A DNA stretch of 64,000 bases from Actinobacteria bacterium IMCC19121 (GCA_002284895.1 CP015605.1:744001-808000); one strand, 5' to 3'. Shown: positions 1 to 11,251, numbered from the stretch's first letter. The notes: generated by a model from the letters alone, not told the origin. Translations and numbers: made by a program.

Positions 1-741
1 ATCGATAAGGTTGCTCGTAAATCTGAGAACCCATCAATTACACGCGATGTTTCAGGTGAGGGAGTTCAGCAAGCGCTATTGAAAATTCTTGAGGGAACTG
101 TTGCATCTGTTCCACCACAAGGTGGTCGTAAGCACCCACACCAAGAGTTCATTCAAATCGACACAACAAACGTTCTATTTATTGTTGGTGGCGCATTCGC
201 CGGTCTTGAGAAGATTATTGAAAGCCGTGTTGGACGATCAGGAGTTGGCTTCAATGCTACTTTGCAAGATGCTGCCGATAAGAACCGCAAAGATATCTTT
301 GCCGATGTAATGCCTGAGGATCTTTTGAAGTTTGGAATGATTCCTGAATTCATTGGCCGCTTGCCAGTTTTAACAAGTGTTGAAAACTTAGATAAAGAAG
401 CACTGATGCAGATTTTGACTGAGCCAAAGAACGCACTTGTGAAGCAGTATCAACGCCTCTTTGATCTAGATAATGTGGAGTTAGAGTTTGATGCCCCAGC
501 ACTTGATGCCATCGCAGATCTTGCCTTGGATCGTGGAACGGGTGCTCGTGGCCTTCGCGCAATCATGGAATCAACGCTTTTGAGTGTGATGTATGACGTT
601 CCTAGCCGTGGCGATGTAGCAAAAGTCATTGTGAACAAAGATTGCATCGAAAATGGGGCGCAACCGCAATTTATTAAAAGAACAGGTGATATTCCAAAGC
701 GCTCACGCGCAGCAAAGGGTCAAGAGGAGAAGAGCGCATAA
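1..741 (+). CDS. clpX: ATP-dependent Clp protease ATP-binding subunit ClpX (5' end missing)
   Basis: C-terminal part of the AAA+ unfoldase that recognises substrates and feeds them to ClpP. The reading frame is open from base 1, and the first residues ([12 protein letters not shown], then [17 protein letters not shown]) are the conserved Walker B/sensor region of ClpX, so the gene begins before the window. Downstream come GRKHPHQEF, the FIVGGAF segment and GTGARGLR (sensor 2 arginine). The C-terminus ends in a lysine/arginine/glutamate-rich tail, typical of actinobacterial ClpX. An internal in-frame TTG at 79 is not a real start because homology continues upstream. valS follows after 15 bases. 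Family identity is very secure; only the N-terminal zinc-binding domain and Walker A are out of view. Confidence 0.97.
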   Translation: MDKVARKSENPSITRDVSGEGVQQALLKILEGTVASVPPQGGRKHPHQEFIQIDTTNVLFIVGGAFAGLEKIIESRVGRSGVGFNATLQDAADKNRKDIFADVMPEDLLKFGMIPEFIGRLPVLTSVENLDKEALMQILTEPKNALVKQYQRLFDLDNVELEFDAPALDAIADLALDRGTGARGLRAIMESTLLSVMYDVPSRGDVAKVIVNKDCIENGAQPQFIKRTGDIPKRSRAAKGQEEKSA

Positions 742-756
742 TCTAGACTGCTCCTT

Positions 757-3333
757 ATGTCCGGCGACCTAGCTTCCAGTTTTTCACCAGCTGATATCGA
801 AGCACCCCTGTATCAAAAGTGGGTCAACGCTGGCTACTTCACAGCGGATGCATCATCTAGCAAACCTGCCTTCTCAATTGTTTTGCCACCACCGAATGTG
901 ACAGGTGTTTTGCACATTGGTCACGCACTTGATCAAACTCTGCAAGATTGTTTATCACGTATGAAGCGCATGAAAGGCTTTGAAGTTCTATGGCTTCCTG
1001 GAATGGACCATGCAGGCATTGCAACACAAAACGTTGTTGAAAAGCAGTTAGCAACAGATGGTAAGTCTCGCCATGATTTAGGACGCGAAGAGTTTGTTAA
1101 CAAAGTGTGGGAGTGGAAGGCTGAATCTGGCGGTGCAATTCTTGAACAGATGAAGCGCCTTGGTTCATCAGTTGATTGGTCACGTGAGCGCTTCACAATG
1201 GATGAAGCGATGTCTAACTCTGTAGTTACTTTATTTAAGAAGATGCATGATGCGGGATTGATTTATCGTGCAGAGCGGATCATTAACTGGTGTACTCGTT
1301 GCTTAACCGCACTCTCTGATATTGAAGTTGAGCACCAAGATGACTCTGGTGAGTTTGTTTCAGTTCGCTATGGTGAAGGCGAACAAAGCATCACCGTTGC
1401 AACAACACGACCAGAGACAATGATGGGCGATGGCGCAGTTGCAGTTCACCCTGATGACCCACGCTATAAGCACATGGTTGGAACTTCTGTATTGCTTCCA
1501 CTGGTTAACCGCATGATTCCAATCATTGCTGATGAATTAGTAGATCCTGATTTTGGAACAGGTGCTGTGAAAGTAACTGCAGCCCATGATCCCAATGACT
1601 TTGAAATGGCCGTTCGCCACAACGTTCCATTTGTTGTGATTATGAACGAGCACGGTGTCATGGATGGCACTGGAACCGAGTTTGATGGCATGGATCGCTT
1701 TGAAGCACGCGTGGCAGTAGTTGAGAAACTACGCTCACTTGGTCGCATAGTTGCTGAAAAGCGTCCATATATTCACGCAGTGGGTCACTGTTCACGCTGT
1801 GACACAACAGTTGAACCACGTTTATCTAAGCAGTGGTTCGTAAAGGTTGCACCACTTGCTAAAGCATCAGCTGATGCTGTGCGAAATGGCTCAGTAACAA
1901 TTGAACCTAAAGAGTTAGAACCTCGTTATTTTGATTGGGTAGATAACATGCACGATTGGTGTATTTCTCGCCAGTTATGGTGGGGTCACCGCATTCCAGT
2001 TTGGTATGGACCAAATGGTGAAGTTGTCGTTGCTGGTCCAGGAGAATCAGCACCTGCCGGCTACACACAAGATCCAGATGTATTAGATACATGGTTCTCA
2101 TCTGGCCAATGGGCTTTCTCAACATTTGGTTGGCCAGAAAAAACTGCTGATTTAGCTAAGTTCTATCCCACTTCAGTTCTAGTAACTGGTTATGACATCT
2201 TGTTCTTCTGGGTAGTGCGCATGATGATGATGAGCACTTTTGCAATGGATGGCGTGCCACCGTTTAAGACAATCATGTTGCATGGTTTGGTGCGCGATCA
2301 GTTTGGTAAAAAGATGTCTAAGAGTCGCGGAAATGTTATTGACCCAATTGAATTTATGGACAAATACGGCGCAGATGCTCTGCGCTTTACGTTAGCCCGC
2401 GGTGCTAATCCAGGCACAGACCAAGCACTTGCTGAAGATTGGATTGGCGGTTCACGTAACTTTGCTACCAAGCTGTGGAATGCAACCCGCTTTGCAATCA
2501 TGAACGGTGCAACTGTTGAAGGAGAACTTCCAGCAGTTGATTCACTTAACGCTATTGATAAGTGGATTCTGAGCCGATTGTCAGAGACTGTCTCTGAAGT
2601 TGATTCCCAGCTTGAAAAGTATGAGTTTGCTCGTGCCTGTGAGATTTTGTATCACTTTGCTTGGGATGACCTATGTGATTGGTACCTAGAACTTTCAAAA
2701 GAAACTTTTGCTGGGACAGATTCAACAAAGACTAAGCGCGTGCTGGGTCATGTTCTTGATCAACTTTTGCGCCTTTTGCACCCAGTAATGCCATTTATTA
2801 CTGAGCAGCTCTGGACAACGTTAACTGGGGCGGAATCACTTGTTGTTGCTAAGTGGCCTGTGGCAGATGCTACCCACGTTGATAAGGCCTCAGAGAAGCT
2901 TGTTATGCAGATGCAAGAGATCATTACTGATGTTCGCAGGTTTAGAAATGATCAAGGTATTAAGACTTCACTCAAGATTCCTGCACGTTTTCTTGCAAAG
3001 GGAGCAATTGCAAATTATTCAAGCGCGATGGCTTTTGTTTTGCGCCTTGAGCTTGGGGAAATCACGCCAAGTGCAAAGGTTGAAATTGGTTCAGTAAAAG
3101 TGGAGTTCGACTTAACTGGATCAATCGATGTTGTTGCAGAGCGCGCTCGATTAGAAAAGGATTTAGCTGCAGCGATTAAGGACAAGCAGACTGCAGAAGT
3201 GAAGTTAAATAATGATGGTTTCATGGCAAAGGCACCAGAGAGTGTTGTTGTTGAAATCCGTGAACGTCTAGCTAAAACTAGTTCTGACATCGAACGCCTT
3301 ACTGCGCAACTTGGCGCACTACCTTCAGCATGA
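757..3333 (+). CDS. valS: Valyl-tRNA synthetase
   Basis: Class I aminoacyl-tRNA synthetase that charges tRNA-Val with valine. The protein has 858 residues. The HIGH signature is at residues 53-56 after PPPNVTGVL, and KMSKSRGN is near residue 520. Between them lies the CP1 editing domain, with the [10 protein letters not shown] segment that binds mischarged tRNA. The last ~65 residues are rich in lysine and glutamate and look like the ValS C-terminal coiled coil. The ATG at 757 gives the normal N-terminus for the family. It lies 15 bases after clpX, and its stop overlaps folC by 4 bases (ATGA), so valS and folC are translationally coupled, a common actinobacterial arrangement. Confidence 0.98.
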   Translation: MSGDLASSFSPADIEAPLYQKWVNAGYFTADASSSKPAFSIVLPPPNVTGVLHIGHALDQTLQDCLSRMKRMKGFEVLWLPGMDHAGIATQNVVEKQLATDGKSRHDLGREEFVNKVWEWKAESGGAILEQMKRLGSSVDWSRERFTMDEAMSNSVVTLFKKMHDAGLIYRAERIINWCTRCLTALSDIEVEHQDDSGEFVSVRYGEGEQSITVATTRPETMMGDGAVAVHPDDPRYKHMVGTSVLLPLVNRMIPIIADELVDPDFGTGAVKVTAAHDPNDFEMAVRHNVPFVVIMNEHGVMDGTGTEFDGMDRFEARVAVVEKLRSLGRIVAEKRPYIHAVGHCSRCDTTVEPRLSKQWFVKVAPLAKASADAVRNGSVTIEPKELEPRYFDWVDNMHDWCISRQLWWGHRIPVWYGPNGEVVVAGPGESAPAGYTQDPDVLDTWFSSGQWAFSTFGWPEKTADLAKFYPTSVLVTGYDILFFWVVRMMMMSTFAMDGVPPFKTIMLHGLVRDQFGKKMSKSRGNVIDPIEFMDKYGADALRFTLARGANPGTDQALAEDWIGGSRNFATKLWNATRFAIMNGATVEGELPAVDSLNAIDKWILSRLSETVSEVDSQLEKYEFARACEILYHFAWDDLCDWYLELSKETFAGTDSTKTKRVLGHVLDQLLRLLHPVMPFITEQLWTTLTGAESLVVAKWPVADATHVDKASEKLVMQMQEIITDVRRFRNDQGIKTSLKIPARFLAKGAIANYSSAMAFVLRLELGEITPSAKVEIGSVKVEFDLTGSIDVVAERARLEKDLAAAIKDKQTAEVKLNNDGFMAKAPESVVVEIRERLAKTSSDIERLTAQLGALPSA

Positions 3334-4676
3334 TTATTTCTCCTGAAGATAAAGAGCGCGTTGATGCCATTGAGCAGGCGCTACTAGCGCGCTGGCCAGA
3401 AGTTCGGATAGATCCAACAACTGAGCGCATTGCTGCCCTTGTTGATATTTTGGGTTCACCACAACTGACATATCCAACAATTCATGTGGGCGGAACAAAT
3501 GGAAAGACCACCACAACTCGAATGATTGATTCACTTCTTTTTGCCCATGGTTTGCGCACGGGGCGCTTTACTAGCCCACATCTTGAAACATATCGTGAGC
3601 GTATTGCTATTAATGGTGAGCCCATTGATCCAAAAGAATTGATTTTTGCTTATAACGATATTGCTGCATATTTGGATTTAATGGATGAAAAGTTTGAACA
3701 TCCCATCTCATTTTTTGAAGCCATCACAGCACTTGGCTTTGTGGCCTTTGCTGAACACCCTGTAGATGTTGGAGTTATTGAAGTTGGCATGGGTGGGCAG
3801 TGGGATGCAACAAATGTTGTTGATGCAGATGTCTCAGTAATCATGCCAATCGGCTTTGATCACATGGAATATCTAGGCAATTCCTTGCATGAAATCGCTT
3901 CAACTAAGGCTGGAATCATTAAAGAAGGCGGCTTTGTTGTGCTGGCACAGCAAGAACCAGAGGCTGCTAAAGAGTTAATTCGAAAAGCTGCAGAAGTTGG
4001 CGCAGATGTTGTGCGCGAAGGCGTTGAGTATTTAGTTGCCTCAAGAGCAATCGCAGTTGGGGGACAGCTACTTACTATTCAGGGTTTGCACGATACATAC
4101 GATGAAATCTTTTTGCCCCTACACGGCAAGCACCAAGCTGCTAACGCTGCCAGTGCCCTGGTAGCAGTGGAAGCTTTCTTTGGGGATCAACCACTAGATA
4201 TTGAAGCAGTGCGTGCTGGATTTGCTGCGGTGACTTCACCGGGGCGTTGCGAGGTTGTGCACCGTGATCCAACGGTAATTTTAGATGCTGCGCATAATCC
4301 GCATGGCGCTAAAGCACTAGCACAGACGCTTAAGAGTGAATTTAACTTTGATGAGATTGTGGCAGTGGTGGGTGTATTTGGTGATAAAGATGCCCTTGGA
4401 ATCTTGCAAGAGTTAGAGCCAGTGGTTGATCATGTGATTGTGACTCAAAGTTCATCTTCTCGCGCCATGTCATCTTCTGATCTAGAAAAGCTAGCAACTT
4501 CTGTTTTTGGTAATGATCGAGTATTTGAAGTCAAAGATTTGCATACTGCCCTTGATCGCGCGGTGGGAGATGCAACTAGACCCTTAAGTGAAGATACCGT
4601 CGGGATTATTGTGACCGGTTCGGTTGTTACAGTTGGTGAAGCTCGGACCTATTTGAGAAAGAAGTTTGCGAAATGA
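3330..4676 (+). CDS. folC: Folylpolyglutamate synthase / dihydrofolate synthase
   Basis: Mur-ligase-type enzyme that adds glutamate to dihydropteroate and to tetrahydrofolates, producing the polyglutamylated folates retained in the cytoplasm. The 448-residue protein carries the ATP-binding loop [10 protein letters not shown] at about residues 54-63. It also has the central ligase signature [14 protein letters not shown] and the C-terminal Mur ligase segment DAAHNPHGA. The start overlaps the valS stop (ATGA) and the stop overlaps the next gene by 4 bases. Folates are the C1 carriers of the large methylotrophy-like island further downstream, but this locus is the ordinary housekeeping position for actinobacteria. 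Confidence 0.96.
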   Translation: MIISPEDKERVDAIEQALLARWPEVRIDPTTERIAALVDILGSPQLTYPTIHVGGTNGKTTTTRMIDSLLFAHGLRTGRFTSPHLETYRERIAINGEPIDPKELIFAYNDIAAYLDLMDEKFEHPISFFEAITALGFVAFAEHPVDVGVIEVGMGGQWDATNVVDADVSVIMPIGFDHMEYLGNSLHEIASTKAGIIKEGGFVVLAQQEPEAAKELIRKAAEVGADVVREGVEYLVASRAIAVGGQLLTIQGLHDTYDEIFLPLHGKHQAANAASALVAVEAFFGDQPLDIEAVRAGFAAVTSPGRCEVVHRDPTVILDAAHNPHGAKALAQTLKSEFNFDEIVAVVGVFGDKDALGILQELEPVVDHVIVTQSSSSRAMSSSDLEKLATSVFGNDRVFEVKDLHTALDRAVGDATRPLSEDTVGIIVTGSVVTVGEARTYLRKKFAK

Positions 4677-5008
4677 AAGTTTTAGGAGCAACCGTTCTTG
4701 TTATGGAGAGTTTGACTTTAGGTTTTGCGATTTTGCTTGCAACTAAAGATCAACCAACCTCTGCCTTAATCTATGGCTCTGTTATTTCGCTGCTTCTCTT
4801 TCTCAATGCCGGCATTCTCAAGCGACGTTCAGGTTTATATATCGGCTCAGTTCTGCAGGTTTTCATGATCTGTTTCGGCTTTTTCGTCCCATCCTTTTTT
4901 CTCATTGGGGTGATTTTTATAGGACTATGGGCCGCAGCCATCATTGTGGGCCGCAAGGGAGAAGCTGCGCGTGCGGCTCTCATGGCACAAGCAGGGGAAA
5001 AGGCCTAA
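4673..5008 (+). CDS. DUF4233 small membrane protein
   Basis: A 111-residue integral membrane protein with about four hydrophobic segments covering most of the chain, ending in a short charged cytoplasmic-type tail rich in arginine, glutamate and alanine. Proteins of this type (DUF4233) sit between folC and ndk in many actinobacteria, which supports both the call and the taxonomic placement. Function is unknown. The ATG overlaps the folC stop by 4 bases, implying coupled translation. ndk starts 12 bases downstream. Confidence 0.8.
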   Translation: MKVLGATVLVMESLTLGFAILLATKDQPTSALIYGSVISLLLFLNAGILKRRSGLYIGSVLQVFMICFGFFVPSFFLIGVIFIGLWAAAIIVGRKGEAARAALMAQAGEKA

Positions 5009-5020
5009 TAGACTACGCAG

Positions 5021-5440
5021 GTGAGCATTGAGAAAACCCTAATCCTGGTTAAGCCAGACGGAGTCCGTCGTGGTTTAGTAGGCGAAGTTATTTCTCGTGT
5101 TGAAACAAAGGGTTATTCCATCGAAGCGTTACGTTTACTTAACGCGGATCGCGCATTACTTGAACAACACTACGCAGAACATATTGGTAAGCCATTTTAT
5201 GAACCACTTGTTGAGTTCATGATGTCAGGACCAATCGTTGCAATGGTTGCTTCGGGTAATCGCGTTATTGAAGGATTTCGCTCTTTAGCTGGAGTTACTG
5301 ATCCAACAGTTGCAGCACCCGGAACTATCCGTGGTGACTTAGCTCGTGATCAGGGCACCAAAGTTGTTCAAAATATTGTGCATGGCTCAGATTCACCTGA
5401 ATCGGCTGCGCGCGAGATTCAAATTTTCTTCCCTATATAA
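5021..5440 (+). CDS. ndk: Nucleoside diphosphate kinase
   Basis: Transfers the gamma phosphate from ATP to nucleoside diphosphates through a phosphohistidine. The protein is 139 residues, normal for the bacterial enzyme. KPDGVRRGL at about residues 11-19 contributes to the nucleotide site, and the catalytic histidine is His121 in NIVHGSDS. The start is GTG at 5021; no better start fits the family N-terminus ([13 protein letters not shown]). It is followed after 17 bases by mreB, preceded by a clear AAGGAG ribosome binding site. Confidence 0.97.
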   Translation: MSIEKTLILVKPDGVRRGLVGEVISRVETKGYSIEALRLLNADRALLEQHYAEHIGKPFYEPLVEFMMSGPIVAMVASGNRVIEGFRSLAGVTDPTVAAPGTIRGDLARDQGTKVVQNIVHGSDSPESAAREIQIFFPI

Positions 5441-5457
5441 TCAAGGAGTACAAAAGT

Positions 5458-6495
5458 ATGAGTTCACAAAGCAGAATGTCTTTCATCGGCCGTGATATGG
5501 CCGTTGACCTAGGAACTGCCAACACGCTTGTTTATGTGCGCGGGCGTGGCATTGTTTTGAATGAACCATCTGTTGTTGCTGTCAATCAAGATTCTGGCGG
5601 AATTTTAGCCGTTGGTCTTGAAGCCAAGAAGATGATTGGCCGTACTCCAGGAAACATCGTTGCGATTCGCCCGCTCAAAGATGGTGTGATTGCAGACTTT
5701 GAGACAACCGAGCGCATGCTGCGTTACTTTATTCAAAAGGTGCACCGTCGTCGTTACTTGGCTAAGCCAAGAATCGTTGTGTGCGTTCCATCAGGTATCA
5801 CTGGTGTTGAACAGCGCGCAGTTAAAGATGCGGCATATGCCGCCGGTGCTCGTAAGGTTTACATTATTGAAGAGCCAATGGCAGCAGCTATTGGTGCTGG
5901 TCTTCCAATCCACGAACCAACTGGAAACATGGTCGTAGATATTGGTGGCGGTACAACTGAGGTTGCAGTTATTTCACTGGGCGGAATCGTCTGTTCTCTA
6001 TCAATTCGCGTGGGTGGAGATGAGCTCGATCAATCGATTATTAACTGGGTTAAGCGTGAATTCTCTCTGCTTTTGGGAGAGCGCACCGCAGAAGAAATCA
6101 AGATGGCTATCGGTTCTGCTTATCCATTAGCTGGTGAAAACGATGCTGAAATTCGCGGTCGCGACTTAGCAACTGGATTACCAAAGACAATCGTTGTCTC
6201 TGCTGCAGAGATTCGCAAAGCTCTTGAAGAGCCAGTAAATGCAATTGTTAATGCAGTAAAGAGCACACTTGATAAGACACCTCCAGAGCTTGCATCAGAT
6301 TTGATGGATCGTGGAATTGTGCTCACTGGTGGCGGTGCATTGCTCAAGGGTCTTGATGAGCGTCTTCGTAAAGAAACTGGAATGCCTATTCATATCGCTG
6401 AACGTCCACTGGATGCAGTTGTTGAAGGCTCTGGAAAATGTATCGAAGAGTTTGAGGCTTTAGAGAAAGTCTTAATCTCCGAACCTCGTCGATAG
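5458..6495 (+). CDS. mreB: Rod-shape-determining protein MreB (bacterial actin)
   Basis: Actin-like ATPase that forms membrane-associated filaments guiding lateral wall synthesis. The 345-residue protein has phosphate 1 motif [13 protein letters not shown], phosphate 2 motif [18 protein letters not shown], the GGDELDQ segment and the adenosine motif [15 protein letters not shown]. It heads the elongasome operon mreB-mreC-mreD-PBP2-rodA. MreB is absent from many coccoid actinobacteria, so its presence implies a rod or curved-rod cell. Confidence 0.98.
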   Translation: MSSQSRMSFIGRDMAVDLGTANTLVYVRGRGIVLNEPSVVAVNQDSGGILAVGLEAKKMIGRTPGNIVAIRPLKDGVIADFETTERMLRYFIQKVHRRRYLAKPRIVVCVPSGITGVEQRAVKDAAYAAGARKVYIIEEPMAAAIGAGLPIHEPTGNMVVDIGGGTTEVAVISLGGIVCSLSIRVGGDELDQSIINWVKREFSLLLGERTAEEIKMAIGSAYPLAGENDAEIRGRDLATGLPKTIVVSAAEIRKALEEPVNAIVNAVKSTLDKTPPELASDLMDRGIVLTGGGALLKGLDERLRKETGMPIHIAERPLDAVVEGSGKCIEEFEALEKVLISEPRR

Positions 6496-6507
6496 GTTTA
6501 TTAGAAG

Positions 6508-7431
6508 ATGCGTTACGGCGGAGAGGGTCGTACCCGTCTTCTCTTAATCATTTTAATTGTTACTGCGCTATTTCTTATCACTTTAGATTTGCGTGGTGTT
6601 GCAGTTCTAGATGGTGCGCGTCAAGGCACTCAGACAATTCTTTCTCCTTTCCAAAAAGCTGGAAACTTCATTCTCTCTCCAGTGAAGAACTTCGTTTCTG
6701 ATGTGACTCACTTGGGCCGCACGCGCAATCAAATTGAAAAGCTACGTGCTGATAATGCCAAGCTAAAGGCCGACTTACTCAATCGTAAAAATGCTGATGC
6801 CCAACTTAAACAACTTGAATCGATTTTAGATTTAGCTGGAACAGCTGGATATAAAGTAGTTAATGCAAAAGTTATCAGCCAAGGCTCTAGCCAGTCATTT
6901 TCTCAAACGGTGACTATTGATATTGGTTCAAATGCAGGTATTAAGAAAAACATGACTGTGCTTTCACAAACTGGAATCGCAGGAGTGGTTAAAGATGTAT
7001 TCCCTTCAACTGCACTAGTAATGCTGGCAACCGATCCATCCTTTAAAATCGGTATTCGAATTGCAGGAACCCAACAAATAGGCATTTTGTCCGGGCGGGG
7101 TTCACGCTCAGGCTCACTGCAATTACTTGATAATTTAACAACAGTAAAAGTTGGCGATGTATTACTAGCGCGCGGAAGTGTTGCAAATCGGCCCTTTGTT
7201 CCAGGAGTTCCAGTTGGTTATGTAACTGCCGTTGATAACTCTGCTGGAGAGATCGCTCAAAGCGGCACCGTTCGCTACTACACAAATTTTGGTGGGCTAG
7301 GTGTTCTGGCAGTTGTTGTGGCAGCTTCATCAACAAACCCAGGTGATGCTCTCGTGCCTCCGAAGCCAGTCCCAACTCCAATTCCAACGGTGACGGTTTA
7401 TGTAACACCATCACCGTCTCCAACGAAGTAG
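6508..7431 (+). CDS. mreC: Rod-shape-determining protein MreC
   Basis: Bitopic membrane scaffold linking MreB to the periplasmic synthesis machinery. The 307-residue protein has one N-terminal transmembrane helix (about residues 10-28, LLLIILIVTALFLITLDL), then a coiled coil (about 75-115) and the two beta-barrel MreC core with TVDIGSNAGI-like and GLAGVV-like segments (here GSNAGIKKNM and TGIAGVVKDV). The C-terminus carries a proline/threonine/serine-rich tail (PTPIPTVTVYVTPSPSPTK), likely a flexible extracytoplasmic linker. It lies 12 bases after mreB and 6 before mreD. Confidence 0.95.
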   Translation: MRYGGEGRTRLLLIILIVTALFLITLDLRGVAVLDGARQGTQTILSPFQKAGNFILSPVKNFVSDVTHLGRTRNQIEKLRADNAKLKADLLNRKNADAQLKQLESILDLAGTAGYKVVNAKVISQGSSQSFSQTVTIDIGSNAGIKKNMTVLSQTGIAGVVKDVFPSTALVMLATDPSFKIGIRIAGTQQIGILSGRGSRSGSLQLLDNLTTVKVGDVLLARGSVANRPFVPGVPVGYVTAVDNSAGEIAQSGTVRYYTNFGGLGVLAVVVAASSTNPGDALVPPKPVPTPIPTVTVYVTPSPSPTK

Positions 7432-7437
7432 CTGCAC

Positions 7438-7959
7438 ATGCTGACCCGACAGATTTCACTTTCTGCACCAATATTTCTTTTCATATTTCTTCTCCAAGAA
7501 GCAGTAGTCAATCAATTCAAATTGCCAGGCGGGGGATTCTCACTCTTTGCAATCTTTGCTCTGGTGTGGGCAGTTATTAGCACGCCAGAAATTGCTGCGC
7601 TAACAGGTTTTGGTGCAGGCTTATTAATGGATATGTCTGGCGGTGCAGGCGGTCCTGTAGGTCAATGGACACTAATCATGATCATTATTTGCTACGCAGT
7701 TTCATATCTAGGTTACGGTGATGGAAATATCAATGGAAATCCAGTTGGCGTAGTTTTCTTTGTAGTTGTAGCAAACCTAGTCACTGAAGTTCTTTTCCTT
7801 GCTAGTAGCGCTTTACTGGGAGTCACAACAGGTGGTTTCGGACAGATTCTTCTAACTCTTCTTGGGAATTCTCTTTGGGTTCTAGTAATTACTCCGATTG
7901 TCTTGCCAGTGTTTTCATTCATGCACAACTTTGTCTTTGAAACGCGATCAGCGTTATGA
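7438..7959 (+). CDS. mreD: Rod-shape-determining protein MreD
   Basis: Polytopic inner-membrane component of the elongasome. The 173-residue protein is almost entirely hydrophobic, with about five predicted membrane helices. Sequence conservation in MreD is low, so the call rests mainly on its size, topology and position between mreC and PBP2. The stop overlaps the PBP2 start by 4 bases (ATGA), supporting co-translation. Confidence 0.9.
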   Translation: MLTRQISLSAPIFLFIFLLQEAVVNQFKLPGGGFSLFAIFALVWAVISTPEIAALTGFGAGLLMDMSGGAGGPVGQWTLIMIIICYAVSYLGYGDGNINGNPVGVVFFVVVANLVTEVLFLASSALLGVTTGGFGQILLTLLGNSLWVLVITPIVLPVFSFMHNFVFETRSAL

Positions 7960-10043
7960 ATCAACGCTCACGCTTGAGCTTACTTGTTGCTCAGATTCTT
8001 ATCGTTTCTTTGCTTACAGCATTGCTTGGGCGCTTGTTTTATCTGCAAATTGCGGCGGGGCCAAAATATCGTGATGCAGCACTGAGTATTCAAAGTCGTG
8101 ACGTTGTAGCCCCAGCAAATCGCGGCTTAATTGTTGATGCTTATGGTGTGCCTATGGCGTTAAATAAGGTGGGATTAGCGATCACTATTGATCGCATTGA
8201 GATTGATAAGCAGCCTGATGAAGGAGTTGCAGTAATGCAACGACTGGCAAAACTACTCAAACTCAATTACAACGATGTTTATACAAACACACGCCTTTGT
8301 GGGGAGCTACCAGTTGGCAAGCGTGCAGGCTGTTGGACTGGTTCAAGATATCAACCAATTCCTATTACTAAAGAGGCAGATCCAGATATTGCGCTGCAGA
8401 TTGTGGAGCGCCCAGATCAATTCCCTGGTGTGGATGCACAACCAATTTCAATCCGTAGTTATCCAGGTTTAGTTAATGTCAATGCTGCCCATGTTCTTGG
8501 TTATGTAGGTCCATTGACTGAAGATGATTTAACAAAATCTAGTAAGCAATACTTTAGAAGTGAAACAATTGGAAAAGCCGGACTTGAGATTCAATACGAT
8601 TCCTATCTTCGTGGCACCCCAGGAATTAGAACGCTCATCGTTGATCGAAAAGAAGCCATTACTCGTGAGAGCCAAAATACAAAGCCAATTGCAGGTGATC
8701 ACTTAGTAACTAGTTTGGACATTAGATTACAAGCAGCTGCAGAACAGGCTTTAGCCGATGCGGTCAAGCGCGGGCGCGCAAATGGTTACACCTCTGACTC
8801 AGGTGCTGCAGTTGTCATGGATATCAAAACTGGACGAATTTTGGCCCTTGCGTCATATCCCACCTATGACCCAAATGCTTTTGAAAAAGGTTTAACAGTT
8901 CAACAAGCGTCAGATTTATTTAGTGAGAAAAAGGCTGTGCCAGCACTTAACCGTGCACTGCAAGGTTTGTTTGCACCAGCTTCAACTTTTAAATCTGTCT
9001 CCGTAGTTGCAGCAGCTGCGGCTGGTTATGACCTCAATGCCTCATACAACTGCCCATCAGAGGTGCAAGTGGGTACGCGCGCATTCCAAAACTTTGATAG
9101 CAGGGATCAAGGACGCATGAGCTTAAAGAAAGCCATTGCAGTCTCATGCGACACTCTTTGGTATCAAATTGCCTTTGATGAATGGCTGCGAGATGGTGGT
9201 CTGCGTCCAAAATCGAGCCCGAATGACTATTTCTTTAAAGCAGCACAAAGCTTCCACATCGCTCAAAAAGTGGGAATTGACCTACCTTCTGAATCAACAT
9301 CACGATTAGCTGATCGTAATTATAAAAAGAGCTGGTTCCAACAGAACAAAGATTTCTATTGCAACTACAAAACCCGTGCAACGAAAGCCCAGCAGACTCC
9401 TTTTCTCATTCAACTAGCTGCTGAAAACTGTGTAGATGGTGACAAGGTGCGCGCTGGAGATGCGGTTAACTTCTCTATTGGTCAAGGTGACACTGTAGTA
9501 ACACCACTGAAGTTAACGCAGATGTATGCAGCCATCGGCAACGGTGGAACTATCTGGCAGGCAACTGTTGGAAAAGCAATCGTCAAGACTGACGGAACAG
9601 TTGTTAAGACTATTGAGCCACAAAAGTTGGGCACCCTAAACACCGCACCTTCAACTATTAAGTTCTTACAAGGTGCATTACGTGAAGTAGTGGTGAGCGG
9701 AACAGGTGCTGGAGTATTTGCTGGTTTCCCCATTGAGGTGAGTGGAAAGACTGGAACTGGCCAAGTTTTTGGTCGAAACCCTAATGGCACACAAAAAGAT
9801 GACACATCCTGGTTTGCATCCTTTGCACCAAGTAAGAATCCACGTTTTGCAGTTGTCATGATGGTGGGACAAGGCGGATTTGGCGCATCAACTTCTGGTG
9901 TGGGTGTCCGACACATCTATGAAGCAATTTTCGGTGTTAAAGGCAATAAAGTTATTCCAGGAGCTGCGATCTATCCAACTGGAAAACCTCCAACAATGTT
10001 GCCAAAGATTTCACCTGCTACAAAGCCTAAGGAGACGCCATGA
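7956..10043 (+). CDS. mrdA: Penicillin-binding protein 2 (elongasome transpeptidase)
   Basis: Class B PBP that crosslinks new peptidoglycan during cell elongation, partner of RodA. The 695-residue protein has an N-terminal membrane anchor (about residues 9-28), then the PBP dimer domain beginning around SIQSRDVVAPANRGLI, and a transpeptidase domain. The catalytic SxxK motif is STFK near residue 343, the second motif is SCD (SxD variant), and the third is KTGTGQ near 598. It overlaps mreD and rodA by 4 bases at each end. The arrangement mreD-PBP2-rodA marks it as the elongation PBP rather than the divisome FtsI. Confidence 0.96.
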   Translation: MNQRSRLSLLVAQILIVSLLTALLGRLFYLQIAAGPKYRDAALSIQSRDVVAPANRGLIVDAYGVPMALNKVGLAITIDRIEIDKQPDEGVAVMQRLAKLLKLNYNDVYTNTRLCGELPVGKRAGCWTGSRYQPIPITKEADPDIALQIVERPDQFPGVDAQPISIRSYPGLVNVNAAHVLGYVGPLTEDDLTKSSKQYFRSETIGKAGLEIQYDSYLRGTPGIRTLIVDRKEAITRESQNTKPIAGDHLVTSLDIRLQAAAEQALADAVKRGRANGYTSDSGAAVVMDIKTGRILALASYPTYDPNAFEKGLTVQQASDLFSEKKAVPALNRALQGLFAPASTFKSVSVVAAAAAGYDLNASYNCPSEVQVGTRAFQNFDSRDQGRMSLKKAIAVSCDTLWYQIAFDEWLRDGGLRPKSSPNDYFFKAAQSFHIAQKVGIDLPSESTSRLADRNYKKSWFQQNKDFYCNYKTRATKAQQTPFLIQLAAENCVDGDKVRAGDAVNFSIGQGDTVVTPLKLTQMYAAIGNGGTIWQATVGKAIVKTDGTVVKTIEPQKLGTLNTAPSTIKFLQGALREVVVSGTGAGVFAGFPIEVSGKTGTGQVFGRNPNGTQKDDTSWFASFAPSKNPRFAVVMMVGQGGFGASTSGVGVRHIYEAIFGVKGNKVIPGAAIYPTGKPPTMLPKISPATKPKETP

Positions 10044-11200
10044 GCCAAATAGCTGCGCGTCAACGCCTTTATCGCCGCCAGAGAAGCTCGATTTTTCATG
10101 GCTTTGATCCAGTTTTAACTGCTGCTGTTGCGGTGCTTTTAATCATGGGCACGTTGCTTGTTTATGCAGCAACACGTGATTGGTATGCACGCAATGGTTT
10201 AGATCCTCAGTATTACTTAAAGCGCCACGTTATTAACATCGCTATTGGCGCACTTTTGGCCTATGGCACAACTGTTATTGACTACCGTCTCCTTCGCGCT
10301 TACACACCAATCGTGTGGGGCTTAGGCGTTATTGGATTAATTGTTGTTTTGATTCCAGGTTTAGGTAGTGAAGTTAACGGTGCTAAAGCCTGGATTGCCC
10401 TACCCGGTGGTTTCCAGATTCAGCCAGCAGAGCTTGCAAAGATTTCCATCATTATTGGTATGTCCATGATTTTATCTGAGCGAACTCACGATAGCGATGA
10501 ACCGACTCCTAGAGATGTTCTCCAAGCCCTAGCAGTTGCAGCGATCCCAGTTATCTTTATTTTATTGCAACCTGATATGGGAACGGTCTTTATTATCTCT
10601 GCATCAGTGGTCACAATCATTGCAGTTTCCGGTTCACCCACAAAGTGGGTTGCAGGTCTTTTACTAGTTGCTGCGCTAGGCGCTGTTGTTGCAACAAACA
10701 CTGGAGTAATTAGTGACTACCAGATTAAGCGTCTGCAAACTTTCGTAGATCCAACCGTTGACACTCAAGGCACCGGCTACCAACTTCGCCAAGCTCGCAT
10801 CACTGTGGGATCTGGGGGATTAATTGGAACTGGATTATTTAATGGTCCACAAACCAATGGTCGCTTTGTGCCAGAGCAACAGACAGACTTTATTTTCACT
10901 GTTGCAGGTGAAGAGTTAGGTTTTCTGGGAAGTGGTTTGATTGTGATTTTGTATTTGATTATGCTCATGCGAGCTTTCGCTATTGCTCGAAGAACTAGTG
11001 ATCCTTTTGGGCGATTAGTAACAACGGGTGTTATTGCATGGTTTGCTTTTCAGATATTTGAAAATATTGGAATGACCTTAGGGCTCATGCCAATGACGGG
11101 TGTGCCACTGCCTTTCATCTCATACGGTGGCTCATCCATGTTTGCCACTTTGATCGGATTTGGCCTGCTTCAGAACGTTCACGCTCGCTCCAGGGGCTGA
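10040..11200 (+). CDS. rodA: Peptidoglycan glycosyltransferase RodA (SEDS family)
   Basis: SEDS polymerase that extends glycan strands from lipid II together with PBP2. The 386-residue protein has about ten membrane helices. SEDS signatures are visible: GAKAWI.LPGGFQIQPAELAK, the LLQPDMGT loop, the QTDFIFTVAGEELGF segment and the C-terminal GMTLGLMPMTGVPLPFISYGGSS. The ATG overlaps the PBP2 stop (ATGA). A GC-rich hairpin sits across its stop codon (see separate entry), probably marking the end of the mre operon. Confidence 0.96.
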   Translation: MSQIAARQRLYRRQRSSIFHGFDPVLTAAVAVLLIMGTLLVYAATRDWYARNGLDPQYYLKRHVINIAIGALLAYGTTVIDYRLLRAYTPIVWGLGVIGLIVVLIPGLGSEVNGAKAWIALPGGFQIQPAELAKISIIIGMSMILSERTHDSDEPTPRDVLQALAVAAIPVIFILLQPDMGTVFIISASVVTIIAVSGSPTKWVAGLLLVAALGAVVATNTGVISDYQIKRLQTFVDPTVDTQGTGYQLRQARITVGSGGLIGTGLFNGPQTNGRFVPEQQTDFIFTVAGEELGFLGSGLIVILYLIMLMRAFAIARRTSDPFGRLVTTGVIAWFAFQIFENIGMTLGLMPMTGVPLPFISYGGSSMFATLIGFGLLQNVHARSRG

Positions 11201-11217
11201 AGTAGGCAATTAGCCCC
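11193..11217 (+). terminator. Hairpin across the rodA stop codon, possible operon-end terminator
   Basis: GGGGCT at 11,193-11,198 is complementary to AGCCCC at 11,212-11,217, with a 13-base loop. The stem is GC-rich but no run of Ts follows, so it may be a processing or attenuation hairpin rather than a classical intrinsic terminator. Confidence 0.4.
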
Positions 11218-11251
11218 CTATCTGCCATACTTAGGGCACATAGTTCAGCGC